Notes: generated by a model not told the origin, from the letters alone. A DNA stretch of 29,719 nucleotides from Bacillota bacterium (GCA_023411175.1 JAEYPB010000050.1:1-29719); one strand, 5' to 3'; numbered from the stretch's first letter, positions 8,648-15,723 are shown. Program-made: numbers and translations.

Positions 8648-8739
8648 TTCTAGGGTTCCGCAACAGGATCTGTTGGTCTGGACCGAGAGAAAGCGCACAA
8701 TTTCGTGATTGTGTACACGGTGGGATAAAAGCCCAGGAG
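8648..8739 (+). promoter_or_regulatory. ykkC-family riboswitch aptamer (guanidine-I type likely)
   Basis: The leader shows the ykkC landmarks as I know them: CTAGGGTTCCG, then a CAACAG/CTGTTG hairpin, GGTCTGGACCGAGAG, a CACAAT/ATTGTG hairpin, ACACGG, and GGGATAAAAGCCCAGGAG. Members of this family sense guanidine (subtype 1) or, in subtype 2, ppGpp, PRPP or nucleoside diphosphates. Guanidine is favoured because the controlled gene is a membrane transporter rather than a biosynthetic enzyme, but the subtype is inferred. The 3' end of the aptamer (8731-8739) is also the left arm of a terminator. Ligand binding should therefore block termination and turn the gene on. Confidence 0.82.
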
Positions 8740-8767
8740 TATTTCAAAATACTCCTGGGCTTTTTTT
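8731..8767 (+). terminator. Riboswitch-controlled intrinsic terminator
   Basis: A perfect 13-bp stem (GCCCAGGAGTATT / AATACTCCTGGGC, TCAA loop) is followed by seven Ts at 8761-8767. Its left arm is shared with the end of the ykkC aptamer, the usual layout of a transcriptional ON switch. It ends 21 bases before the transporter start. Confidence 0.92.
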
Positions 8768-8788
8768 GTAGAAAGGGAGGGCCTAACC

Positions 8789-9511
8789 ATGTGGGGATTA
8801 TTGGTTCCAACGGTTCTGACAAGCGTGGCGGACAGCCTTAATCCTGTCGCCATCACACAGCAATTTGTCTTGCAGGGCATGGTGAGAAAACCGAAACACA
8901 TCTGGTATTTCATTCTGGCAACCGGGATCACCAACCTGATCGGTGGATTCTTGGCGTATTTCGGGCTGGCCGCTTTTATCGGGAGCTTCTGGGAAGCGCT
9001 TTTGAAAAAACACGGGCAGATTCTGTTCGCCGCCGAACTGATCCTCGGTACTGCCCTCCTTATTTCGGTCGGGTTTATGCTGTCAGGCGGTGAACGCAAA
9101 AAACGGGTTCAAACGAAGAAGGCTGCCGCGAACAGCGATGGCGGTGATGACGAAGCGGAAGTGGCTCTCAAAATAAAATCCGTATCGCCAATGGCGCTGG
9201 TCGCCTTAGGCGTGGGGGCGACGATTTCGGAGTTGACAACCGCGCTGCCCTACTTCGCTTTTTTGGCCATCCTTTTTAATTACAAGTTGACTATTCCCCA
9301 GTTGATGTTCATTCTCATCGTATACAATATGATTTATACATCGCCTTTGATCATGCTGTATTATGTTTATATCAAGGCGCAGGATCGGTTTGACCGCCTG
9401 TACGGCCGCATTAAGAGCTTGTTTTCAAAATGGGCAAACATTTTAGCCCCTGCCGTCGTCGGGCTGATTGGCGCCATCTTGGTCTATCATTCCATGTCGC
9501 TTTTGCTGTAA
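8789..9511 (+). CDS. Small multi-spanning membrane transporter, LysE/GAP (SfLAP)-like
   Basis: A 240-residue integral membrane protein with about six hydrophobic spans. The first runs through SVADSLNPVAI near 12-22. A charged cytoplasmic loop (KKRVQTKKAAANSDGGDDE) lies near 107-128. The second half begins with GVGATISELTTALPYFAFL near 145. The D-x-L-N-P element early in span 1 and the ELTTALPYF element resemble the LysE-superfamily exporters called GAP or SfLAP, which is the best guess at family. The ATG has AAAGGGAGG eight bases upstream. A ykkC riboswitch controls it, so the substrate may be guanidine or a related cation and the direction export. This is inference. Base composition is clearly more AT-rich than neighbouring genes, suggesting transfer. 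Confidence 0.75.
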   Translation: MWGLLVPTVLTSVADSLNPVAITQQFVLQGMVRKPKHIWYFILATGITNLIGGFLAYFGLAAFIGSFWEALLKKHGQILFAAELILGTALLISVGFMLSGGERKKRVQTKKAAANSDGGDDEAEVALKIKSVSPMALVALGVGATISELTTALPYFAFLAILFNYKLTIPQLMFILIVYNMIYTSPLIMLYYVYIKAQDRFDRLYGRIKSLFSKWANILAPAVVGLIGAILVYHSMSLLL

Positions 9512-9519
9512 CATAAAGC

Positions 9520-9548
9520 AAGCAGCGCCGCGTAGTGCAGCGCTGCTT
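9520..9548. terminator. Hairpin between the convergent transporter and motB genes
   Basis: A 9-bp inverted repeat (AAGCAGCGC / GCGCTGCTT) with an 11-nt loop starts nine bases after the transporter stop and lies 41 bases beyond the motB stop. It is followed only by TTATCG on the plus strand, so it is a weak terminator candidate for either direction. Confidence 0.45.
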
Positions 9549-9589
9549 ATCGAAAATCACAACCGGCCGGAACAATGTTGGGTCCGATC

Positions 9590-10453
9590 TTAGGAGGATG
9601 TCGATTTCTTATCCGGCGCTGTCTTCGCGCTAGGTTGGCTCTTTGCCTTCGAAAGGCGTATCTCGACGCGCCGATTCTGTGCCCAGTACTCTTCGGAATT
9701 CCCCTGAACGTACAGTAGATTGCTGGAATAACCGGTGACGGACAGCTTTTCCTGGGGCATATCACATTGGCGGACGAGGTATTCCAGCACCGTCAGCGCC
9801 CGATTGGTCGAAAGCTCCCACGAAAACAGGTTGTCCTTGCTGGGCAGATCGTAGGGGATCCGGGCGGTGTGCCCGCTGATGTCGATGTTGCTGATCAGGT
9901 CGTAAGAGTCCAGAATGACCTCGCTGATGTTTGCCAGTATTGGCATCGCGCCTTCCCGCATGACCGCCTGATCTGGGAGGAAAAGGATGCCCTCGCGGAA
10001 GCGCAGGTAGATGTAGTCGCCGCTCTTTTCAACGGTGATGTGCTCGTCATAGCCGTTCTCCCTCAAAAGCGCGGAAATTCGGGCAACCAGCTCATCGTAT
10101 TCGTCGGCCTCGGGATCCAGGGAAGCGTTGGGCGTAGGCTCAGGCGTAGGCTCAGGGGTTACAATCCCCGCCTCGCCCGGTTGCGGCGAATGCTCCGCCA
10201 TCATCGCGTCGAGTATATCCGGGTCTATATCCTCAATGGAAAAATCCCCCGTGCCTTCCAGCGCCTGGATGCGCTGCTCGGTACCGAATGTCTCGGCAAA
10301 ACTAACCACCAGCTGCTCGAACTTGGTGAGGTCCATGACGCTCATGGAGTAAAGCATGATAAACAACACGAGAAGGTTGTTCATCAGGTCCGAGTAGGTG
10401 AGCAGCCATCTGCCTGTGTCGATTTTTGCTTCAGGCGGCGATCTTCTTGCCAT
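9590..10453 (-). CDS. motB: Flagellar stator protein MotB
   Basis: MotB (287 residues) anchors the stator to peptidoglycan and, with MotA, forms the ion channel that powers rotation. A short basic N-terminus leads into the single membrane helix, with the essential aspartate at D22 (LLTYSDLMNNLLVLFIMLYS). A linker includes a PEPTPEPTP repeat near 117-130. The OmpA-like peptidoglycan-binding domain occupies the last ~140 residues (ISGHTARI, LSTNRAL and QNRRVEIRLSK). The chosen start is ATG at 10453, nine bases after GGAAAGG. The in-frame TTG at 10462 would abut that site. It is the last gene of the minus-strand flagellar operon. Whether protons or sodium drive it cannot be told. Confidence 0.94.
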   Translation of the reverse strand: MARRSPPEAKIDTGRWLLTYSDLMNNLLVLFIMLYSMSVMDLTKFEQLVVSFAETFGTEQRIQALEGTGDFSIEDIDPDILDAMMAEHSPQPGEAGIVTPEPTPEPTPNASLDPEADEYDELVARISALLRENGYDEHITVEKSGDYIYLRFREGILFLPDQAVMREGAMPILANISEVILDSYDLISNIDISGHTARIPYDLPSKDNLFSWELSTNRALTVLEYLVRQCDMPQEKLSVTGYSSNLLYVQGNSEEYWAQNRRVEIRLSKAKSQPSAKTAPDKKSTSS

Positions 10454-10522
10454 AATGCGCAACCTTTCCGTCAGGGTTTTTCAGGCGGCTGCCGGGCAAT
10501 CGCGCCGCGTCCAACCACATAC

Positions 10523-11362
10523 TCAGGCCGCCTTCCCCTTGTTGCCCTTTATGCTGCGGACGTTGTCCTTCTGCTCGCCCTTCTGCTTCGGTTTGCCCGG
10601 CGCGAGAATGTAGTAGGATGAGAGCTGCTCCTGCAGGAGCCTCGGGTTGATGCCGTTTCGAATCGCGCACACGGCCTCAATGATCATTTCCTTTTCCAGC
10701 CGATACATGGACATGCGCGCGCGCATCTTGGTGGCGATGGGCAGGAAGAAAAGGTTTGCCAGCAGCACACCGTACAATGTCGTAATGAACGCGACACCGA
10801 TGGCCTTTGTCAGTTCTTCCGGAGAGCCCATACCCGCCTGGAGCACCATGATGAGGCCGACGATCGTACCGACCATACCGAAGGCCGGCGCAAAGGCGCC
10901 CAGCGAATCGAACATGGTGATGTTGACACTTTTTTCCGTCTCATAGATGTAAATGTCGTTTTGAAGGATGTCGCTGATTTTGTCTGAATCCGTGCCATCC
11001 ACCACCATCAGGATGCCGCGCTTGATGAACGGATCCACAGGGTTTTTGGGGTCGACGGTGTTGATCTCTTTTTCAAGGTTCAAAAGTCCACCCTGACGCG
11101 CCCGGGTGGCCAAGAGTATCAGGTAGTCAATGGTCTGGGTGACGTTTGACTTGGGCAGGATGAACGCTTCCAGAAAGAGCTTGGGCAGCTTTGCAATCTG
11201 TCGAATTCCGAAGGAAGCGAAAAGGCCACCGATGGAGCCGCCCAGCACGATGATGATGGCGCTGCCCATCATGAGCGAACCGACGTTCCCTCCGTCCATC
11301 GTGTAGCCGAAAATGACGAATCCAAAGCCGAATACAAGACCCAGAATGGTGGATATGTCCAT
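10523..11362 (-). CDS. motA: Flagellar stator protein MotA
   Basis: MotA (279 residues) is the four-helix stator subunit that pushes the rotor. Helices are visible at about 4-20, 30-50, 150-175 and 185-207. The conserved proline-bearing segment LGAFAPAFGMVGTIVGLIM is near 152-170. The cytoplasmic loop includes FIKRGILMVVDG, which carries the charged residues that contact FliG. The C-terminus is basic and Lys/Gly-rich. AGGAGG lies six bases before the ATG. motB follows after 69 nt. The gap to the preceding chaperone gene is only 30 nt, so motAB is probably cotranscribed with fliD. Confidence 0.94.
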   Translation of the reverse strand: MDISTILGLVFGFGFVIFGYTMDGGNVGSLMMGSAIIIVLGGSIGGLFASFGIRQIAKLPKLFLEAFILPKSNVTQTIDYLILLATRARQGGLLNLEKEINTVDPKNPVDPFIKRGILMVVDGTDSDKISDILQNDIYIYETEKSVNITMFDSLGAFAPAFGMVGTIVGLIMVLQAGMGSPEELTKAIGVAFITTLYGVLLANLFFLPIATKMRARMSMYRLEKEMIIEAVCAIRNGINPRLLQEQLSSYYILAPGKPKQKGEQKDNVRSIKGNKGKAA

Positions 11363-11392
11363 CGGCCAACCTCCTGGTTCTGCGAGCGATCG

Positions 11393-11893
11393 CTATTTGA
11401 GTGTGTAATTAATGTGCATACCCGCCGTTGCGCCGTGCGCCGCGTATCGGCTGTGGATTTTGCGGTTCATCCGGATGCGGTTGAGCTGATCCCGGATCTC
11501 CGAACTGACGACCCGCGCGCGTGCCTCCATCTTCGCGTTCAGACTCGCGCAATTGGTGAGTATTTTTTTCATGTTCGCACTGTCGTAGGCCAGCGACGCG
11601 CACCACTCCGGGTAGGCGGCGCTTTCCTCGCCCGAGGCGAACACGGCGCGAACCGTGGCCGCGCTGGCGCTTCCCAGCTGCGACACGTGCGCCTCAATCG
11701 TAGCGCTGAGTGCATCGATCCTTTGGATCAACGCACCGGATGCCTCGATATTGTGCGCAAATTCCTCGATATCCCCGCCGTCCAGGCACTGGAGCGCGCT
11801 GGCAGACAGCGCGCTGAACTGCTTAATCATGTTCAACCGCTGGCGGGACATCGTTTCAATTTTCTGAAGGATGTCACTTTGCATTGGTTTCAC
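11393..11893 (-). CDS. Putative flagellar export chaperone, FliT/FlgN-like
   Basis: A 166-residue, largely helical protein with heptad-like patterns over about 5-145 and a basic C-terminus (RIRMNRKIHSRY). The sequence itself does not show a decisive signature. It is called from its shape and position: it directly follows fliS and overlaps it by 4 nt (GTGA), the place where clostridial operons commonly carry FliT- or FlgN-type chaperones for filament cap or hook-associated proteins. The start could be GTG at 11893, which gives the overlap, or ATG at 11884, five bases after AAGGTGA. It acts in the cytoplasm if the assignment is right. Confidence 0.6.
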   Translation of the reverse strand: MKPMQSDILQKIETMSRQRLNMIKQFSALSASALQCLDGGDIEEFAHNIEASGALIQRIDALSATIEAHVSQLGSASAATVRAVFASGEESAAYPEWCASLAYDSANMKKILTNCASLNAKMEARARVVSSEIRDQLNRIRMNRKIHSRYAAHGATAGMHINYTLK

Positions 11894-12279
11894 CTTGCCG
11901 CTCTCTCCAGGCGGGTCTTGAGATCCGCCTTTCTCCAGGTGTCCTCGAACTCCCGCGTCATCTTCAGAATCTGGCGGAGGATGGCGGGGTCCTTTTTGAT
12001 GATGGCGGTGGTCAATTCGTCGACGGCGAACTGGTACAGCGCGTAGAGACTCTTGGAAATCTCATAGCGCATGTCCAGGTTGTCCGACAGGAACTGGTAG
12101 ATGTTCTGGGCGCGCACGATGGCGTTGTGGGCGCCGGGTACATCCCTGGCGTCAATGCACTGGATCGCCTTTGTCAGCTTGAGCGCCGCATGCTGAAAGA
12201 GCATGACAATCTGTTCGCCGGGCGTTGAGGCGCTCACCGACTGGCTCATATATTTCATGTACTGATTTGCAAGGGTCAT
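11890..12279 (-). CDS. fliS: Flagellin export chaperone FliS
   Basis: FliS (129 residues) binds flagellin in the cytoplasm and prevents premature polymerisation. The family features are present: the N-terminal Y-x2-Y-x-QSVS segment (QYMKYMSQSVSASTPGEQIVML begins at residue 6), then four helices, with the SDNLDMRYEISKSLYALYQF region near 65-84. Length matches the family. It sits 20 nt after fliD, the standard fliD-fliS order. The stop overlaps the start of the next chaperone gene. Confidence 0.93.
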   Translation of the reverse strand: MTLANQYMKYMSQSVSASTPGEQIVMLFQHAALKLTKAIQCIDARDVPGAHNAIVRAQNIYQFLSDNLDMRYEISKSLYALYQFAVDELTTAIIKKDPAILRQILKMTREFEDTWRKADLKTRLERAAR

Positions 12280-12299
12280 TCGCCGTTCACTCCTGTCCT

Positions 12300-14231
12300 T
12301 TAGTTACTTCCGCTGCCGCCAAGCATGCTCGAAATCCATCCGCTCTGCGACTGCAGGTTGGACAGCGCCTCTTCCATCGCGGTAAATCTGGACCAGTAGC
12401 GGTCCTCTTCGTCTACAAGCTTCTCTTTCATAAGCTCAATTTTTTCCTCCATGTTGCTGATTCGCTTCGCATAATCGGAGTTTTTCAAGGTGCTGTTCGG
12501 GCTGCCGACCAGCGTGATCAGCGCGCCCTTCCTGCCCACCGTCGCAAGGTTCTTGGACAGGATGTCGGAGATCCTCCACAGAACGCCCGATTCGGAGAAT
12601 CGCTGCGACTGCTGCTCGGTGGTCGAGTACGCAGAGTAGCTGATGCTGCTCTTCTGCGTAAACGCGGAGAGCACCTTCTGGGCGTCGCTCTCAATCGCCG
12701 CCTTGAGCTTTTCAACGTCGATGTGGATCTGCCCCTTCTCCGAGTAGACGCCGGTGGAAATGCCCATATCGGACAACATCATTGAACTGCCGGTTTCGCC
12801 GGCCATCGACTTGATGATGGAGTTCATGCTGGTCCGAAGCTCCGAGACGATGGAAGACAGGTTGGAATCGCCGCGCAAGAGGCCGCTCTTGGCCTTCTCT
12901 TCCCACAGCTTGACTTCATCATCGCTGAGCGCTTCCTTTTCGTCGTCGGTCAGCGGCTGATAATCCTTGTATATCTCCTCCGAGAGCTTGCCCGTGAGGG
13001 TCTTCAAAAGCTCGTTGTAGTCGTTCACGAAATCGGTGATTTTCTTCGAGATCGCTTCGCTGTCGTAGGCAAGCGTTACGCCGATGCCCTCCTGCGCGTC
13101 GCCGGAGGCCTTGCCCAGAAGCGAGATCTGCGTGCCGTCCACATCAAAGACGTTGGTGCTCCGCTTCAGCGTAATCATGTCCGCCTCGTCGGTGGAGCCG
13201 TTCAGGCTCAGGCGGATCTCCGCGTCGGTGCCCGCGGTCAGCGTCCCGCCGCCGAAGAGCGAAGACATCATGCTGCCGGAGGTGTCCTCAAACGAGATCG
13301 AAGAGGTGGCGCCGGTTTCGGTGGCGGTGAGGGTAAAACTGTCGGTCAGCGTGGAGTAACTCATCTTCACGCCCGCGTCGCTGGCGTTGACCGCCTTCAT
13401 GATGTCGTTCATGGAGCTCGTGGCCGCAAAGGAGAAGGCCTTGCCGTTGATTTGGAAGGCGACGGTGTCATCCTGGCCGACCACGTTGGAGCTGAAACCC
13501 GCGTCCGATACGGCGGTGGTAAGGCTCAGCCGATTTGAGGTATAGCTGCCGAAGTTCAGTACGCCCGAAGGGTCCTGAGCGGTATCGGCGGGCACGCTCA
13601 TGGAAAGCTGCGAGTTGGAGGCCGCCAGCGAGATCGAATCCCCCATCCCGGTAACCGTGATCTTTCCGAAGCCAAAGACGGACTGGAGCTGTGCGTTCAA
13701 TTCATCCCGCACGTCAGTGACGGAAGAATAGGTCTTGTCCGAGAAGGTGATCGTCTTTCTCACGCCGTTGAGCGTGAAGCTCACGCTCTTGCCGGCGAGT
13801 TCATCCAGGTTTCCGGTGTCCACCTCAATCGTCGGATTTGCGCTGACGCCGGTGTCGCCGGAAAGCTTGGCGCTGGAGGCCAGGCTGACGATGTCCGAGA
13901 TGTACATGGAACCCGCGCTGGAATTCGCGCCGGCCGAAATCGATACATAAGGGGAGCTGTAGCTCGCGCCGAGCTTTGTCAGGCTGCTCCCAAGAATTGT
14001 GGAAGAGCTGCTCGTCGCCGAAGTGCCGAAATACTTGGTCTGAAACGAACTCAGCTTGGAAAGGATGTCCTTGTAGGCAGTCTGCTTCCATTCAAGCTTC
14101 GTCTTCTGTTTCTGAACGGTCTGAAGTTTCGTATTGCTGGCCGTCATAAGCCCTTTGACGATGCTCTCCGTATCCAGACCGGACGCCATGCCGGTGAGCC
14201 GCAAGGTCGACGCATTGATGGAACCTGCCAT
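12300..14231 (-). CDS. fliD: Flagellar filament cap protein FliD
   Basis: FliD (643 residues) forms the pentameric cap that inserts flagellin at the filament tip. The N-terminal region has the family signature LTGMASGLDTESIVKGLM at 12-29, followed by coiled coil to about 70. A variable, Ser/Thr-rich surface region spans about 90-380. The C-terminal FliD domain runs to about 620, including ITDFVNDYNELLKTL near 395-410 and a closing coiled coil (MEEKIELMKEKLVDEEDR near 590). AGGAGGGG lies four bases before the ATG. A sigma-D-like promoter lies about 50 bases upstream. It is the first gene of the operon fliD-fliS-chaperone-motA-motB. Confidence 0.95.
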   Translation of the reverse strand: MAGSINASTLRLTGMASGLDTESIVKGLMTASNTKLQTVQKQKTKLEWKQTAYKDILSKLSSFQTKYFGTSATSSSSTILGSSLTKLGASYSSPYVSISAGANSSAGSMYISDIVSLASSAKLSGDTGVSANPTIEVDTGNLDELAGKSVSFTLNGVRKTITFSDKTYSSVTDVRDELNAQLQSVFGFGKITVTGMGDSISLAASNSQLSMSVPADTAQDPSGVLNFGSYTSNRLSLTTAVSDAGFSSNVVGQDDTVAFQINGKAFSFAATSSMNDIMKAVNASDAGVKMSYSTLTDSFTLTATETGATSSISFEDTSGSMMSSLFGGGTLTAGTDAEIRLSLNGSTDEADMITLKRSTNVFDVDGTQISLLGKASGDAQEGIGVTLAYDSEAISKKITDFVNDYNELLKTLTGKLSEEIYKDYQPLTDDEKEALSDDEVKLWEEKAKSGLLRGDSNLSSIVSELRTSMNSIIKSMAGETGSSMMLSDMGISTGVYSEKGQIHIDVEKLKAAIESDAQKVLSAFTQKSSISYSAYSTTEQQSQRFSESGVLWRISDILSKNLATVGRKGALITLVGSPNSTLKNSDYAKRISNMEEKIELMKEKLVDEEDRYWSRFTAMEEALSNLQSQSGWISSMLGGSGSN

Positions 14232-14282
14232 GTTACCCCTCCTACGAGCTGTGTTTGAAGCACGCTTACTCGTACATCACAT

Positions 14283-14307
14283 ATATCGAACGCCGCGGCG
14301 GAAATTA
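14283..14307 (-). promoter_or_regulatory. Sigma-D (flagellar sigma-28) promoter of the fliD operon
   Basis: On the minus strand TAAT (14307-14304) is followed after 14 bases by TCGATAT (14289-14283). The flagellar sigma factor of Bacillota prefers TAAA-N14-16-CCGATAT, so two positions differ. Transcription would begin near 14275, about 45 bases before the fliD ATG. Confidence 0.6.
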
Positions 14308-14337
14308 TAACGGCTCTGGAAATTTTACATTTCCGCC
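14297..14337. repeat. Inverted repeat upstream of and overlapping the fliD promoter
   Basis: GGCGGAAAT (14297-14305) and ATTTCCGCC (14329-14337) are perfect 9-bp inverted arms 23 bases apart. A nested alternative, GGAAAT/ATTTCC at 14318-14334, shares the right arm. The left arm overlaps the -35 element of the fliD promoter, so it may be a regulator site; it could also be chance. Confidence 0.4.
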
Positions 14338-14433
14338 ACAGAATTACCCTCAAAAACAACGCGCGGCGCGTCCCGGGCGTGCCGCCGTGTAACCTCTACT
14401 CTTCGATTGAGTATAAAATGATGGCATATCCGC

Positions 14434-14460
14434 TAAAAAACGCGGAAAAAGAACCGATAC
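14434..14460 (+). promoter_or_regulatory. Sigma-D (flagellar sigma-28) promoter of the hemerythrin-cheX unit
   Basis: TAAA (14434-14437), a 16-base spacer and CCGATAC (14454-14460) match the flagellar sigma-factor consensus at all but the last base. Transcription would start near 14467, about 55 bases before the hemerythrin ATG. It is divergent from the fliD promoter, placing both units in the motility regulon. Confidence 0.65.
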
Positions 14461-14520
14461 ATATAAGGATGGAACATTACACTTGACAACGCAACCACAT
14501 GCGGAAAGGACAGGAAGAAT

Positions 14521-14943
14521 ATGCTCTGGAAGGAAAAGTATGCGCTGGGCGACTCGCTGATCGATACGCAGCACCGGGAGCTCTTTCAGCGCGTCGACGC
14601 GTTTATGGGAACTGTTCGCTCCAGCCTGCCCTGGGAGGACAAGGTTCAGAAAGTCAACGAGACCCTGGAATTCATGAACGCCTACGTGGTGGAGCATTTT
14701 CGGGATGAGGAAGCTTACCAGCAGGCCATCGCCTACCCGGGCTACGAAGCCCACAGCCGGAAACACGCGGACATGATCGCGTACGTACAGCAGGTTTCCA
14801 AGGAGTATGCCGAGAGCGGCTGCAGCGAACGGTTGATGCAGCAGTTTGCCGGCAAGCTCCTGTCCTGGCTTATCAACCATGTCGCCGCGGAGGATCAGCG
14901 CATCGCCGCGCACGCAAGGGAAAAGGGAGGGTACCAGCTTTGA
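14521..14943 (+). CDS. Bacteriohemerythrin
   Basis: A stand-alone hemerythrin of 140 residues that should bind oxygen at a non-heme di-iron site in the cytoplasm. All seven expected ligands are present and correctly spaced: H18 (DTQHREL), H59 and E63 (EHFRDEE), H78 and H82 (HSRKH), H120 and D125 (NHVAAED). It fills a four-helix bundle with no extra domain. GGACAGGAAG lies just before the ATG. The stop overlaps the start of cheX (TTGA), so the pair is translationally coupled. A sigma-D-like promoter in front suggests expression with motility genes. Roles could be oxygen delivery, storage, protection or sensing; context favours a link to aerotaxis or to protection of the motility machinery. Confidence 0.92.
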   Translation: MLWKEKYALGDSLIDTQHRELFQRVDAFMGTVRSSLPWEDKVQKVNETLEFMNAYVVEHFRDEEAYQQAIAYPGYEAHSRKHADMIAYVQQVSKEYAESGCSERLMQQFAGKLLSWLINHVAAEDQRIAAHAREKGGYQL

Positions 14944-15386
14944 CCGCCGATCTCCACAATCCGTTTTTCGAAGCGACGCAAAACGTCTTTCAAATGATGC
15001 TTGACCTCTCCCTCGACGCCGGCAGCCCCTCAAAAGACGATTCCCCGGACGACGCGCAGGACATCATGGTCGGCGTCACCGGCGATCTCACCGGTGAAAT
15101 CGTATACCACTTCCCCAACGCAACTTCGCTGGGAATCGTGACCATCATGAGCGGCATGGAAGTGCAAACCGTGGACGAATTTGTCACCTCCGCCATTTCA
15201 GAGATCGCCAACATCATCAGCGGTAACGTAATGACGCTGCTTGAGGGCGCGAACGTGCGCTGCGATATCCTGCCTCCCGAGCTGCGGGATCCCGGCACCC
15301 ACGACGTCCTGACCGACGCCGCGCTGTGCTTTTTTACCCGCGTCGGCGGCATGTGCCTGGACATCCGTCTGAACCCGGCAAAGTAG
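14940..15386 (+). CDS. cheX: CheX/CheC-family CheY-P phosphatase
   Basis: A 148-residue protein of the CheC/CheX/FliY phosphatase family, which removes phosphate from CheY-P. The active-site pattern S-x3-E-x2-N is present once, S84, E88 and N91 in SAISEIANIISGN, with the family proline about 22 residues later (P112-P113). One active site and this length fit CheX better than two-site CheC. The start is TTG at 14940, with AAGGGAGG nine bases upstream; it overlaps the hemerythrin stop. The protein probably gives the signal-termination activity missing from the main operon, which has no cheC or cheZ. Confidence 0.85.
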   Translation: MTADLHNPFFEATQNVFQMMLDLSLDAGSPSKDDSPDDAQDIMVGVTGDLTGEIVYHFPNATSLGIVTIMSGMEVQTVDEFVTSAISEIANIISGNVMTLLEGANVRCDILPPELRDPGTHDVLTDAALCFFTRVGGMCLDIRLNPAK

Positions 15387-15470
15387 CCACAGGCCTCGGA
15401 AAGCCGCGGAGGCGGCACGCGAGAGCCTTTTGCTATTCTTGATAGAGGGATAGAGGGATGCATTTTTAAG

Positions 15471-15496
15471 CGCGCCGCTGGCTCGGCGCGTTTTTT
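15471..15496 (+). terminator. Intrinsic terminator after cheX
   Basis: A 7-bp GC stem (CGCGCCG / CGGCGCG, CTGGCT loop) is followed by six Ts at 15491-15496. It ends the hemerythrin-cheX transcript about 85 bases after the cheX stop. Just upstream, at 15441-15458, is a short direct repeat (GATAGAGGGA then TAGAGGGA) of no clear meaning. Confidence 0.88.
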
Positions 15497-15628
15497 GCAC
15501 CGGAAAACCGTGCCGGCGCGGGGCAAATCCTCTCGCCTCTCAGACCTCGGCCAAATGGCCTCGGCCCTTCCAAATCATCCCTTTTTTCGCATTTTTCTGC
15601 CGCCACACTATCTTTCCTGATGGACTTG

Positions 15629-15637
15629 TGATATAAT
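15629..15637 (+). promoter_or_regulatory. Extended -10 promoter of ktrBA
   Basis: TGATATAAT is an ideal extended -10 (TG-N-TATAAT). No good -35 is present 17 bases upstream, as is common for this class. Transcription would start near 15644, about 80 bases before the preferred KtrB start. The rest of the 15387-15723 intergenic stretch holds only the cheX terminator and the palindrome that overlaps this promoter. Confidence 0.7.
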
Positions 15638-15664
15638 CTGCCTCGATTCAAAGAATCGAGGCAG
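15638..15664. promoter_or_regulatory. Perfect palindrome at the ktrBA transcription start (candidate operator)
   Basis: CTGCCTCGATTC and GAATCGAGGCAG are perfect 12-bp inverted arms around AAA. The repeat begins one base after the -10 element and spans the predicted start site, which is where a repressor would block initiation. It could instead fold as a hairpin at the 5' end of the mRNA, though part of the left arm lies before the predicted start. The binding protein is unknown. Confidence 0.65.
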
Positions 15665-15723
15665 GCAGATTTATTGTGATTACGGGTTCGGGGTCCTTTT
15701 CCTCCATCGTACGGAGTATCCGG

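Noticed and set aside
10128..10160. Tandem GGCGTAGGCTCA repeat
   Set aside because: It is simply the DNA behind the PEPTPEPTP linker of MotB, a common type of flexible linker.
14483..14488. TTGACA between the sigma-D-like site and the hemerythrin gene
   Set aside because: There is no -10 at the right distance before the start codon; the sigma-D-like element explains the promoter better.
15441..15458. GATAGAGGGATAGAGGGA short direct repeat
   Set aside because: Two copies of eight bases next to a terminator; too short and too few for a CRISPR or regulatory array. No CRISPR array was seen anywhere in the window.
15387..15723. c-di-AMP (ydaO-type) riboswitch in front of ktrB
   Set aside because: Such leaders are common before ktr genes, but the extended -10 leaves a leader of only about 80 bases and none of the ydaO landmarks are seen.
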